From Oscarella lobularis (Eukaryota; Porifera; Homoscleromorpha; Homosclerophorida; Oscarellidae), in the NCBI RefSeq assembly GCF_947507565.1, contig NC_089188.1:2232001-2296000 (forward strand): a stretch of 64,000 nucleotides of DNA. The letters run 5' to 3'. Under the pieces are notes generated by a model that was given only the letters and a program-made list of their open reading frames with translations, did no database searches and was not told the origin of the DNA. A program made the position numbers and the translations under genes. Below, piece by piece: positions 11,376-24,100 of the stretch (position 1 is its first letter; every line of letters starts with the position of its first letter).

Positions 11376-14300
11376 CTAAATCGACACCGACTTCGTAGAG
11401 ATGAGCCAAGCGCAAACATGTACACGATTCAACGACGTCCCCCCCGGCGTACTGGGAGGCGACGGCAGTGGCGAACCACCGGCTGCGATAGCGGGAGCAG
11501 CGACGGCGGCTGCATTCCCGCTCGCCAGCGTGCCGTCTTTCGCCCGGAAGTCGACGAATCCTTCGCCGACGCTAATCACGATTGTTTCTCGAGTGTCGAC
11601 GAAGATATAGTCGTCGTCTTCGCCGCCGCCGCCTCCGCCGTCGAGGGCGGGGGATGCGGATTCTACGACGGCTGGAGTGACGATGAGACCGGCGACGCCG
11701 AGAGTGTGACCGTGTAGAAAAACGCGCACGTCGTTTTCGAAGCAGCACGGAAGGTTCGAGGCGAGAATCGGCGTTCGCAAGTCGCCGGCGCGCTCGAGAA
11801 GATGAAGCTGACGTTTCTGATCGAGCGTCAGCGGGACGGAGAGTATGACGCCCGTGCTCGTGCCGGCCCACAGGGCGCCGTGAGCGAGAAGCAGAGACGT
11901 CACTTTGAGGGATGAAGGTCTCGTAGTAGGAGCAGGAACGCCTGGAGAAAAAGAGAAAAATCTCAATCTATCCCCCTCCTCTCCTAAGAGTTCAAAGGCC
12001 CCATAAATCCTCTCTGTTATGACAGTCTATGGGCCCATTTGGGAACAGTCATACGTGTATAAAACATCCCTTTCTCTAATCTATGCCTCGCTTACCTAAT
12101 AGTCTTTGGACTCGCGATGAGAGATTGAGATTTTGTACGTGTTCGAGAGTTTGTGTGTGGAAGAGACGGAGGCTCGAGCTCGATTTGAAGGCAATCCAAA
12201 CGCCGTCGCCCATGGAGACCATGTGCGAAACGACGACGTCGACGTCATCGTGCGCCTTGAAGGCTTTCTGCAAAAAAACAGAGAAAAACGTCACTCTTTC
12301 TTTAAAAAAAAGACGCGTCATACGTCGACTTTCGTTGATTTCCAATTGAGAGTGTATACTTCATTGGCCACGGATATCCAGACGTCGTCTTCATTGACTC
12401 GTGTTATTGCTCCAATGGGTTTATCCGGTTCGTCACCAACTTGTATCTTCTTTGAGTTGTCCCAGTCCCATGATCCGCCTGGGGCTCGGCTGAATACGTG
12501 GACAACAGCTGTCGAGAGGCCAACAAATACTTTGTTATTTTTATACCTAGAAAAGAGACTAATTCAATTGATAATTCTCTTATTTTTGTTACAAAAAGTG
12601 CAGTGGAGTGGACGACAACTTGATCACGTTCACCCATTGGCTGTGATCCCCAATGGTCGGATAAACATAAATGCTAATAAATGAAAAATCAATAAAAAAA
12701 TAATGATTTTTTTCGTTTTATACCAGCCCGATTGCGTTCCCAGCCACACTGTAGCGCATCGCTTCGTCGTCGCCGCCTTTTTTCCGGTTGTCGACGCCGG
12801 AATCGATATTCCCGAGACGAGAGAAGAATTCGCCACGGAAAAACGCTCCACGTCATCGCTCGACGGATTATTGCCATTGAGAATGACCACGTGACCTGTA
12901 CCATTCGCGTAGATGCAAACCCAAATTTGAGCGTCTGTCGACGGAACGGCGACGGGCTCGATCGACGGATTGCTCCACGCGCACGAATTAATCGCAATCG
13001 CACACGTGACCTTAAGAAAATAATTTTTATTGATTATTTTTTCCGCGCTTCTCTGTACCTTGGAATTCGTTTCCTGCTTCGGAAGCGGCCCATAGTCGAC
13101 GAACGATGGAATCGGTTGCGAAAAACTCGCCCAAGGGCTGACAGGAAGCGGAAGTCGACGACTTCCGGTTGTTGAGTTTGTATCGAGCGGCACGACTCCG
13201 GAACGGAACTCGCGTCCAGGTAGCGACCACCCGTACGCTTGAACGCATCCCTCCTCTAAAAAACTCATCGGAAAAAAAAAGGAGATTATATTTTGAAATA
13301 TACCTGAATCGACGGCGGTGTTTCCTTCGTCGCTGGAGCGCAAGTAGGCGTAACTAAGAGCGAGAGTTAAGCACGAGATTCAAGTCAAAGAGCTCACATT
13401 TCCGAATCGATTAAATCCGTGCAAGCCTCTTGTTGCGGCGATTTTTTCTTCGGTCCAAAAAGCGACTGAAAACTGAGAGAGAAAACGGATTGATTAGTTA
13501 AAAATATTTAAATCTATACGTATATTATTACAATCCGCGGACTCCGGTTGATTCTCCTTTGGGTCTGTTTCCGATTAGCGGCATTTCTTCGGTCCTAAAC
13601 GTACGTATGAGTCTCTTGAACGATTTTTTTGTTCGTCTTACTTGAGCCGATCTTCCATGTCGAGACAACGCGTCTTGTAGAAGTCGCGTTGTTCCAAAAT
13701 TTTCGCCATTTCTAGGCGCGTGTAGCGTTTTTCGTCGGGGCCAATTGGCTCCTTTTCTCGCTTCTCCTCGAGCAATTGTTTCAACCTGAGACATCGATAT
13801 ATAAAGAAATGTATAGAGAATAGATTTTTTTTCCGACTTTTTGACTTCTTCCTTGAGGGAAGTCGTTTCCGTGTGACTCATTTTTAATTTTTCGTTCAAA
13901 TTGGTTCTTTCGCTAAAGGACATTGCCCTATTAATGAATTATTAATCCGGTGATTAACATACCAGTTCAGCTCTTCCACTTGACTTAGGAGATCGTCGCG
14001 TTGACTTGACAACTGATTTCTAAAAATTAAAAAAAGTCAAAAATAAACGCGAGAGCTTCCCTTCCAATAAAACAAACCGTTCATCAAACAGCTCTTTCTT
14101 TTCGCTGAGAATCTTCCGAATTTCCTGATCATATTCTAAGAGAGAAAAAAAGAGATATTGTGCACGAATTATAGAGTGAGCTCTTACTGGCCATTTCGGG
14201 CGCTTCGTCGAGTTCAAAGGCTTCGTCTCCCAGCTCAGATTGCAGCGATTCTTCATTGATTTCATTTATAATATCTGGTTGGGTCTTTTGTCTCTCCTCC

Positions 14301-15546
14301 TCTTCCTGCGCGTACATCTCCTCGTCTTTTTGATCCACTATCGTCAGATCGACGTCAGGGAGAGCGATCGCTTCCCTGATAACCGTCTCCTTGACAACCA
14401 CCACGGCCGCTTCTTCCTCCTCCTTTTCCTTCGACGTTTCTTCTTCTTCTTTGATGTTGCCAGGCAAACTGATTCCTTCCCCTTGCTCTTGCGCAGCTAA
14501 TTCGCTTCGCTCCTCTTCCGCCACGTCAGCAGCGACGGACTGACGTATCTTGAGAGGGCTTCCGGATATCGATCTCACCTCCGACTCTGAGCCAGCACGC
14601 CTTGATTGAGAGATAAATACAAAAGATAAATAGGCTTTGGTATATATACAAAAGGAGTCTCGTCACCTCGTCATGTCCACGGAGGCTGATCGAAAACTGC
14701 GACCTAACGATCGACCAGTCGACTGCCAAGCGAGAACGGCGTGCTGGCGGACGGTCTAAAAAATTCACATCATAAAATAAGAAAATATTTGTTATGGATA
14801 TATACTTTTGTGTGTTTTTCCTGAAGTGCGTTGTAGGACTGTTGCAAGTTGTCCAACTTGATTTCCAATTTATCAGCTAGAAGCGCGAACAAACCTATTT
14901 GAGAAGATAAGCTAATTTATTTCTCTCACCTCGATCTCGCTGTATGTTGCAGCGAGTGCGAAATTGAGATCGATCGCTACTCAGTGCAAGCGCCTCCTCC
15001 TTCAGGTCATATATCTGCGCATTCAGCTCGTCTTCGACAGCGATAGCGCGCTTTAAAATAACAAAATTAATCAATCAATTAAATAGACGCCAGTACATTG
15101 ATCTAATTCTATATTATAATGCATGGATGTTCTCCTGAGACTTCTACGGGTGTGTTTACCTTTTCGGCGTCGATTCGCTTCTGTTTTTCGGCGCTGTACT
15201 GCTTGGAAAGCTGCTCTTGATCGCTGGTCAGTTCCTGTAGCGCGATCACGTGCTCCTTCGCGTCGTGCATCGTCGAATTGAGCATTTCGAGCGTTTCCAC
15301 GACGAGCGGTATCAATTGCTGCACGGGATCGCGTCCAAACTCTTCCATCAGGTACTAGAAAGAGAATTAGGAGCTCTCCGTGTGCGCGCGGTTCGCCGCG
15401 CTTTTTATTACTTGGAGTTTCGTGCGTAATGCCGAGGCGAGACGCGACACGCGGTCGTTCATTGCCGCTAGATTGCCGTCCGAGCGTCGAAGGCCGTCCG
15501 GTTGGTCTTCACCACCGGCGTACGTAAGTTCGTAGCCGTTGGACAT
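11376..15546 (-). CDS. MAPK8IP3/SPAG9-like: JNK-interacting protein 3/4 family scaffold (JIP3/SPAG9/Sunday driver)
   Basis: The start is at 15546 (MSNGYELTYAGGEDQPDG; first exon 15412-15546, second exon to about 15353). The RH1 region reads LMEEFGRDPVQQLIPLVVET, followed by long coiled coils (about 15200-13800) and an RH2-like segment (RLEMAKILEQRDFYKTRC, about 13740-13660). The C-terminal half is the WD40-like propeller of this family: GCVQAYGWSLPGREF (about 13250), AQIWVCIYANGTGHVVILNG, TVWLGTQSG (about 12740), LWAGTSTGVILSVPL (about 11840) and ISVGEGFVDFRAKDG (about 11560). These proteins link kinesin-1/dynein cargo transport with JNK-pathway kinases. Roughly 15 small introns are present; I have not fixed every boundary. 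A truncated copy of the 5' end lies at 17716-17801. Confidence 0.9.
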
Positions 15547-15864
15547 TGAGGTATCCGGGCGTTTTCTCCTCTCTCTCTCCGCCCCCTTGACGACTCAAGT
15601 TTTTATTTGCTTTTTAATTAAGCTAGTGCAGTGTACTCGAACCACTGGCGTAAAGCGTCGCTGAGCGTTCTAGGAAGGTCACTGATGTCCTTCAATAGTA
15701 TGTAAAACGGAAATGGAAATTCGTCCATATAGGACAACATTCGAGGAACAGCCTGATACATAGTCTATTAGACACTTGTACTGCAGTACGACACCCACTT
15801 ACTTTGTCATCAAAAACTGGAACCACGATATCGAGAACCGAATCCTAAATTTTTCAAATATATT
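15461..15864. repeat. Junction direct repeat 1A (JIP3 5' end + MDN1 3' end)
   Basis: About 404 bases, nearly identical to 17716-18122. It contains the functional JIP3 first exon and 5' region plus a broken copy of the last MDN1 exon. It brackets an insert of about 1.85 kb together with copy 1B. Confidence 0.92.
15619..15864 (-). pseudogene. MDN1 3'-end fragment (duplicated last exon)
   Basis: Duplicate of the final MDN1 exon, encoding the C-terminal FYILLKDISDLPRTLSDALR region and stop, plus part of the preceding exon. It is cut off from the rest of MDN1 by the insert, so it cannot be part of the working gene. Only scattered substitutions separate it from 17875-18122, indicating a recent event. 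Confidence 0.85.
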
Positions 15865-16453
15865 AATTAATTAATTAGTCTACGAAATTTGCTACAGTGT
15901 GAAGGCGAGAGACGCTCTTTTTCGATCTTTTTCTCCCAACTGTCGTCTCGTCTTCGTCCCAGTGTAGCAAATTGACATTACGATTTAGCGCGCGAGCGTT
16001 AGGAAACCTCAAAGGGGGCCCCTCTTCGCTCTACTTTCTTTTGGACGCTAGTTTAGTTCTCCTTAGATGTTGTAGCTCCAACGCCATTCGATGGATCGAT
16101 CGAGTGCGTTTTCTTCGAACATCGCTGTCATTTGATCGTTCGTCGTCGATTTTCCGTCGCGAAAGGACTTTGTTCGTGATCCTTGTCCATTTTCGCTGTG
16201 TTCAAACCGATCTGCGCGCGACGAAACCGAGCAGAAGCCTTCCCACGGTTCGCCGTTCGCCACGAGGTCGTCGTCGCCATCTTGATATAGGTGTGAGGAT
16301 CGCGCATGGTTTGCGTAACGCAGGTGTTATTTTGCATCAGCTGCGCTTCCAAAAATAAATTTGCTGACCGAGCATTTTTAGCACCTCAATGACGTTACCG
16401 TGTTTCGTACCAATCAGAGCCCTACTTGAGCCCCACGTGACTCCGAGGGACCA
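15865..16453 (-). other. Insert 1, left half: short minus-strand ORFs with promoter-like end
   Basis: The minus strand carries two overlapping short open frames. One starts at 16352 or 16280 (MATTTSWRTANRGK...) and ends at 16128. The other ends at 16063 with ALDRSIEWRWSYNI. The ATG at 16280 sits in AAGATGGCG, the YY1-like start context common in animal promoters. The stretch 16380-16465 has two CCAAT boxes, CACGTG and a GC box, suggesting a bidirectional promoter shared with the plus-strand ORF beyond. I do not recognise either product, and the two frames may be exons of one spliced gene. Confidence 0.35.
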
Positions 16454-17229
16454 ATGAGCGCGCTGGGCGGGGCTACGCTGTTCAAAAGCGACGCGCACAC
16501 CGATTTTCCTTCAGTTGCGGCTGAGGGTGGATGCGTCGCGGTTCGCTGCGTCTCTTCCTTGATCGGACCGGCAGGGGGAAGACATAAGGCAAGTTCTGGG
16601 TTGTTGTTTCAGCGTGGCCCACGGATAATCCGTGCCGGAACCCGTAGGCAGGGCGATGGGGGGCTTCGGCCTCGGTTTACGCACTGGGCGGAAAGGTCGC
16701 CGATGTCTTATTGTTGCCGAACAAGTACGGCCCGCGCTAGGCTCGAGCGGGCACGACTTGGAGGGGGTGTCGCAAGCGGCCTGGTTGCCGGCACTTTTCT
16801 CACCATTGGCACGATTAGACGGAGGATGACCTGGTCCAGGAGACTTCGGCTTGGGGCATTGCACTGCCTTCCCTGTCGACTCTACAAGGTCGGCCGTTCT
16901 CCACTTCCGCAAGGCCCGGTTCTTCCCAGGAAGACATACCGAAGGCTTTGGTACCAACGAGCCGGGGGACTCGGTTTTAGGGGCCGTTTCTCGTCCAGGC
17001 GGTACTGATCGGAGTGGCCGAGGACCCGCAACTCGCCCGACACTTTTTGGAAGGGGGTCATCGCTTTGCGAAGACTTCCCTGGGCTACGACGCGTCCGAA
17101 CCTCCCCGTGGTGTAGCCTGGGTAACGCGAATACGGACGCAACAAAAAGGTACGTACAACGATGATTTGACAGATAACTAACTTCTTTTTTTAGGTCGCA
17201 GGAAAGAAATGGAGATGATGACGCTGCTG
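16454..17229 (+). CDS. Unidentified GC-rich ORF region in insert 1
   Basis: From ATG 16454 an open frame of 184 codons runs to 17008 (MSALGGATLFKSDAHTDF...). The opposite strand is also open for 247 codons (17254-16511; Pro/Lys/Arg-rich). Such double openness is common in GC-rich DNA, so neither is proven. A plausible plus-strand splice exists: donor AAAAAG|GTACGT near 17151 and acceptor TTTTTTTAG near 17194, joining a frame that ends RNGDDDAAEE*. I see no known domain. It could be a spliced gene, a non-coding RNA or a captured fragment. Confidence 0.3.
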
Positions 17230-17311
17230 AAGAATGAATAGAAGGCCAAGACACGTTTTTTTACGACGCACGCTCGCGTAAATATTTTTCGTAGCTTATA
17301 CGTAGATTTTT

Positions 17312-17386
17312 GCAGCTAGCCGGTGTCGTCACAGTGTTCATAATTCTTGACAGCTTGAAAAACAAGGTACATCCGGCCACGCTCCC
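17312..17386 (+). repeat. Inverted copy of an MDN1 exon fragment
   Basis: About 75 bases that are the reverse complement of 18131-18204. The copied piece encodes LAGVVTVFIILDSLKNK of MDN1 and still carries its splice donor. It sits inside insert 1, so the insert contains both direct and inverted copies of the same MDN1 end. Confidence 0.9.
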
Positions 17387-17689
17387 TACGTTTAATTAAT
17401 TAATTATTTAAGTACATGTATTATTCTAGTTCGTTTTTGTCTCTTTAGCGCAATTTTTTTCAATAAAGATCCTTCCTTATATACAGATACAAGATTGCTC
17501 AGCTCTCCGGCTTCCTCGTTTAGCTCCAGTCTTTTACCCTAGTAGCCCGGTCGAAGATGAATAGGAATCGCTTGTGCGATCGTATCAACCGATCCTTTCG
17601 TTTCTGTTTACTCCTGATGGCCTTCTCTCTCCGTTATTTGACGCGAAATCGAGAAGGGTCACGTGGAGGAGTCTGATTGAGCACTCGCA

Positions 17690-17801
17690 AACGATGTCGC
17701 CATTATTGCGCTATTATTGCCGCTAGGTTGCCGTCCGCGCGTCGAGGACCGTCCGGTTGGTCTTCGCCACCGGCGTACGTAAGTTCGTACCCGTTGGACA
17801 T
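17690..17801 (-). pseudogene. Truncated JIP3 first exon
   Basis: Copy of the JIP3 start exon (compare 15412-15546). The frame runs MSNGYELTYAGGEDQPDG, shows several substitutions, loses homology after about 28 codons and has no downstream exons. Confidence 0.8.
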
Positions 17802-18122
17802 TTGAGGTATCCGGGCGTTTTCTCCTCTCTCTCCGCCCCCTTGACGACTCAAGTTTTTATTTGCTTTTTAATAATTAAGCTAGTGCAGTGTACTCGAACC
17901 ACTGGCGTAAAGCGTCGCTGAGCGTTCTAGGAAGGTCACTGATGTCCTTCAATAGTATGTAAAACGGAAAAGGAAATTCGTCCATATAGGACAACATTCG
18001 AGGAACAGCCTGATACATAGTCTATTAGACACTTGTACTGCAGTACGACACCCACTTACTTTATCATCAAAAACTGGAACCACGATATCGAGAACCGAAT
18101 CCTAAATTTTTTCAAATATATT
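17716..18122. repeat. Junction direct repeat 1B
   Basis: Second copy of 15461-15864. Here the MDN1 part is functional (last exon, stop 17875-17877) and the JIP3 part is a truncated first exon starting at 17801. That reading begins MSNGYELTYAGGEDQPDG but then diverges and stops. Confidence 0.92.
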
Positions 18123-21100
18123 GAGCGTATGGAGCGTGGCCGGATGTACCTTGTTTTTCAAGCTGTCGAGAATTATGAACACTGTGACGACACCGGCTAG
18201 CTGCGCTCTTCTAGCTGCCGCTTTTACCACCTATAGTAAAAGTAGAAATTAAATAATTAATTAATTCTACAATGGCTTACTTCAGTGCCTTCAAGAAAAA
18301 TTCCTCGTCCGTCCGAAACGATTAGTAGGAGTCGACTCCTCGCCTGATTTCGGTCGAGATGGTGATCGTATTTTATCATATCGTCAACGCACGTGTTTAC
18401 CATCTGCAAGCAAGGCACAGAGTGTGATGTTTCCGCTCCAAGCCAGTGCGTCGCATACCTGAGCTACTTTTGTCTTGTTCTGATCGAACGCGAATTCCTG
18501 CAGTACCCGTCCACCTGACTCGGAGGTAAACGGTTCAACCAGAGACTGCACTATACTCGTCGTTTCTCCAAAACTGTGCAAAACCCAAAATTAATCATTT
18601 CCAAAGTGAAACTGTTCTACACTTACCTGCAGATGCCGAACTGCCCCACTTCGAGCCAACGTAGGGCATTACTGACTATTGATAACGCCTCAAAAGCCAT
18701 CTAGTAGAACGCGGAAATAGTTTAGACACAGCTTTTTTTCTTTATGAAGTACTTGTTTGCAGTGGCTACTGCCCATGCTTGACGAATCGTCGACTGCTAA
18801 CATAATCTGGTATTGACGTTTGCTCGGTTTTGTTCTTCGGAGCCAGATTTTATCTCTGCGAAATCCGCTCGCTATGTAGGGAATGATCTTCTTCATGTTT
18901 AGCCGTTTTCCACTTCGATAGTCGCCCCTATAAACAATGCGTTAGAGAGATCGAATACCTCTTTTGCTGCTCGCCTTAGTCTCGTCGAAAGAGTCGGCTC
19001 CAAAACGAGTCTGAGTTGTTCGCACAACTCTCTAGCGTGGTTTGAAGTCAACTGTTCGTACTGCCTCCACAGCAGCTGAGCGTCCTAAAAGAAATTCGGT
19101 TCGGGAGGGACTACGATTTCGAGCAACGTACACTTGAAACTTTTGTAGACGACTCTGATCGAGATGTCAGACGAGCCTCGAGCTGCTCGCTTGACTAAAA
19201 ATCGTATCTTTGGTACAGCTCGTAGATGAGACTATTGTCTTACCGGCAAGTGCATCCAATCGACATTTTGACGAAATTTAACAAGAGAACGTTTACTTTT
19301 ATCGGAAATTTCCCCGTCGCCACTTTCATCAATGCTACGATTGTCAGACTCCGCTGTCAGCTTCACGTCTGAATAAGCCTTACGCTGACCGTCTTCAAAG
19401 GAGTTCTCCTTCAAAAAAATACAGCTTTTAGAGAGCTGGCCCTACTTTAACCCTAGAACCTGTGCGGGATCTCCTATAGAGGAATCTTTTTTATCGTCAT
19501 CCGCTTTAACGTTTCTTTCTTCAGCCGTTTCTTCGTCGACGGATTCGACACTAAGTTTCTGTTCTCGAGCCTGTTGTTCTGTCGCTGCAGCTAGAGAAAC
19601 GTCGTCGTGTTTTTCACTATCATCGACTACGTGCGTGTATTCTTCGGATTTGGACTATAGAAGGAAAGAAGGGTCAATCGAGTGTCTTCTGAGAGAGAGA
19701 AAGGCCTGACCTCGATCGCTTGTGAGTCTGCTATTTTTTCATCGGTCTGAGCCAGCTTGAGGCGCTTCGCATTCGGCTCAGGCTCCTTCGACAAAGACGC
19801 ATTGACTGATGACCTCTTTATGGAATTCTAGCAGCGTATACGAATTTCCAAAGACAAAAAAAAACGAAAACAGCATTAAACTACCTCCGTATTCGACCCA
19901 GCACTTTTCTGCGTACCTGAATGGGATTATTAGCAAAAGAGAGACTCAAAAACTATCCGTACTATATGAATAAGATGCTGTTTGATTCTCTTCGGCCGTC
20001 GTTCTGTCGGTATTCTCCGATTCGACTCCGCCGCCTATATGGTCGTCGTCGGACGACGCATCGCGCTGTTCTTTCGAAGTTTCCGCGTCCTCGGTATGAT
20101 GAGTCAAACCGGCGTCTCCCTCCTTCAACGACTGATCGGTTCTCTGATAGAAAATTCCTTTGCGAGCTTACTGCGGGTTGATTACTAGCAGAATTATCGT
20201 CGCGAGATTTTTCGTCGACCTCTCCTTCTTCTCCATCCGGCGAGTCGTCGACGTCTTTCCCTGAAAAGAACGTCTTTATAGAGCCTCCGTCTTATGAACC
20301 GCGTACCCAAAAGCGATGCTTGGGTATCTTCTGCGGAATCTTGAGCTTCCTCTGGTTCGTTGGCGACATCTTCTGGAAGAAATTGCTTGAGGCGACAATT
20401 GAATTTTCATGAATCGTACCGTCGTCACTGGATAAAGCTTCGGCTTCGTCGCCGTCTTCGTCGAGAGCAAGATTTTCAGGAATAGACATTTCCTCCTTTG
20501 AAAAATGCTGTGAGCATCGCGGGGACATCAGAAGTGAAGCAAACCTGATTTGAATCAACTGGCTCATCTTCATTATCATTAGCCTGAGGCACGGACTCGT
20601 CGACGTTATGATCTTTTGGAGCGGTATTTTCGTCAAGTTCTAAAGAACCGAGTCAGAGTACTTTCTCTCAAATATAAAGTACTGTTCTTACCTAGATCTT
20701 TCATAGCATCCAATCCCAAATCATTGACATTTTCGTCAGAAATCTCGGTAGCCTAAGAAATAAATATCGCTTGTGTTTTTAATTTTGAAGAAGTTACTCT
20801 ATCGTTCGCTTCGTCGTCGCTTTCGTCTAATGGATTGTCTCCTATGTCATCGCCTTCTCCCGTCTCGCCAAATTCGTCTTCAACATTCGATCCTGAGTCG
20901 TTCTTGCTACCATCTTCCGCCAAGTCGTCGTCATCGTTCTGCATATCAAAATCGCTATCCATTTCAATGTCTTCTTGTTCATTATCGAGAGAAGTCTGTC
21001 CGCCACCAGCCTCAAAGTCATCCTTATCCGCTTGTTCGGTCTAAAACAGAAAAACTCAGCGTCTGAGTACTCAGAGACGCGTACTATATACGTTAGGAGT

Positions 21101-24100
21101 TTCTTCTACTTTCTGATTTGAACTAGGCAACTTTCCGGAGTCGTTATCGTCTCCAGGCTGCCCACTTCCCTCTAATTCGCCAGTATCTTCAACGCCACGA
21201 TCGACGCCGTCACTGTCGTCCTCAAGTGAGTGTCCATAGCCCTAGGAGTATTTGAGACTATACACGGTCGCAAGACAGACGCAGTACACTACTAACCTTG
21301 ATAAGCAAATCCGAAAATACTGTGCAGATGTCTCGAAAGACGGTGCAAGCGAATCTTTGAGATAGCACGGCGTCGGATAAAGCAGAAAAAGCCATTGTTA
21401 AGAAGTCGTCAAGAAGAGGTAGTAAGGACAAGATCAAAACGACGCCAGAATTTAGAATCTAAAGCAAAGTTTAGTACTACGTAGCCTGGGAAGACATTGC
21501 CGTACCTCTTGCGAAGAGGACGCCAGTGGGAAACTTGCCCAAGACGATAAATTCGAAACGAGTTCGACAAACGTTGAACTGACCTACGAAAATAAATTTT
21601 TTAGAATTTTATTTCCCATGTGATGATGTTCTCTCGCCTTTTCTAGTTCAAAGGCTTTGAGAAGAGAAAATGGTCGCGAATGAAGCAAATCGACGACAGG
21701 AAAGTCGTCTTTAGATTGACTATCACCGAGCTGTATTGATTGTCGGAGAACAGGGCAGATCTCAGATACAATTTCCAACAAACTAAGAGCCCTCTCTTGA
21801 AGCCGTTGTAGGTGAGACTCATCAATGCATTTCTCGTCAATTGGGCCATTTTCTGTGCACCAGACACGGTACTCTTCACACGTAGACGCAACACGAACTC
21901 TAGTGGTGAGAAGAGGAGCTAAAAGACCTCCGCTGTCACTAAAAATAATTCGGCTGGTAGCCGTAAATAAAAGACAGAAATTTCGTGCTTTACCCCATTG
22001 AAATGTTGCCTTGCAAAGTATTGATGATGTCAGTGAGATCTGCGCACTTTTCTTCGACGTGGGCAAAGGACATTCGCATCTGTTCGTACTGCGTCCACGA
22101 CAGAAGAACTGGATTTGATGCGGCTAAAAGTGGAAGGAGTCTCTCGTCGAGCTGCGATTTCTGCCGCAGAAACTCCTCCTTCAACGTCTAAATAAAGGAT
22201 AAACGGGTAGCCCAGTTGCCTTTGGAAATGCCTCACCTCCAGTTTCTTTCTTTGTTCTTCCACCAAGGAAGCGCTAGTCGTTCTGGCATAGGCGGGTTTT
22301 ACAGGATCGTCCGTCGCCATCTCTTCGTTTTCTCCAAAGGGGTAACACCGGAAAAGAAGACATATTTCACCGAGACTCAAAACCACGTCGTCTAGCAAAT
22401 CCTTAAGTTTAATCTAATATAAATAATAAAGATGATGTCAATACAATTTCCGATAAAAAATACCATCCACTGCAGGGTATCCTTCTGCAAAGGTAAGGGC
22501 AGACTTGGTGACACTTTCAGCTCGTCAATCCAATTCTTAATGCCGCGCAGACTTCCCAAGTGATCACTATTAGCGCAAACGAAGCATGCAAGTAAAACGA
22601 GGTCATAGAGTAGAAATTTTAACCTAATTTTTGCTATGTGCTTCGTTGCATCGCCTATGCTTCCCAACTGCGCGATTATTATCTCCAAAAGCTGCCCACT
22701 GTAACCATTCATTCTTTCAATGTCCAAGGGAACAAGATCCTGGAATGATCTGTTGGTATTCGAAGTACAGTACAACAATTTGGCATTTACTTTGGAAGGC
22801 TTGAGGAAAGAACTCAGCAAAGCCTTATCAAAAACCAGACATTGGTAGAACAACGCCGACGTCGTAGCCCACGATTCAGAGATCGATTTCTCCGCGTCTT
22901 CGCTGCAGTAAAAAACGAAGTTAGGAGCAAGCAGAAAAGCCCAACAAGTGCACCTCAGTAGGCCCGACGAAAACGCCTTCATTCGCAAAACGAAAGAAGT
23001 CAAATCAACCGGCTGAAGTTTTAGAAGCGACTTGCGGAAGTCCGACTCCTTTCGACGCTGGACTCCTCGCTGATACGACAGGCCTGCGTACGACGAGCAC
23101 AAGGTCGCGATAGAGCATCGATTAGAGAGAGTCAACGTACCTGCAGCTTTGAGAGACCGAAAAAGTGACGTCAGAGCAATCCTCTTTTGTCTCGCATGTC
23201 GTTTCATAGCAGGGGCATTCTTCGCCTCCTAAGAAAATCGGTTAGAATATACTGTTCTCGTGCATTGGGGGAAAAGAGACCTCTTGCTCTGTAGCAGTTT
23301 GTAAACTCTTCAGTGTAGTAATGCAATCTAGAACGTCGATTTCCTGTTCGACTTCTTTCTCGCGTAAAACGAGACTTGAGCAGCATTGCCTCGCTTCTCT
23401 GACTACTTTTGGAAAAATCGTTAGAAAATGCGAGCTGAGCTTTTTGAAGTGAAACAGTTCAAACGACGACTACAATGAAATTCTCGATTAAATAATAGAC
23501 ATTACTATTATGAACCTTAGCTAACGATTCCGATGGAAGGCAAGGCAAAATTTGATTTTTTGAATTTGAATCCGTATTGACCGTAGGCAGGCTTTGAATA
23601 GAGAAAAAATTCTCGACGGGTTCGTTTAGAATTTGTTCCACGTTTTTCGCGAAATGTCGCAACTTCTCTCGAACTTTGGCGATGTTGTCTTTGAGAGCGA
23701 AAAAATTGCTCTCACTCCATTTGAACAGCTTGATAAAATCCTAATCAAAAGTGTGCGATGTAAATTTTCCTAAAAGAACGCAAAAAAATTACCTTTATTT
23801 CCTTCTCGATGGGTTTCTTTTTGACGCAAATGTGTGAGGAAATGGCTTCACGAAATTGTTCGTAATAGCGATGCAAATGATAGAGAACACCTTGGGCTTA
23901 CAGCAAAATATCATCCAGGAAATCATTCGAGATCAATTTACCTGCTGGAGATGCCTTCAAGACTATCAATTCGCAGTGATACGCGTAGACAAGTCCCAGA
24001 CGAAATTGAAACTCTCCAACCGACGAGCTCTCTAAAAAGTGTTGCACTGCAGAAACTAGATTATCTAGCAGAAAAAACTCGATATTATTTCTATTTAAAA

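Noticed and set aside
16511-17254. 247-codon Pro/Lys-rich minus-strand ORF in insert 1 as a confident gene
   Set aside because: All frames are unusually open because the stretch is GC-rich; no domain and no supporting splice or start context, so not listed as a gene.
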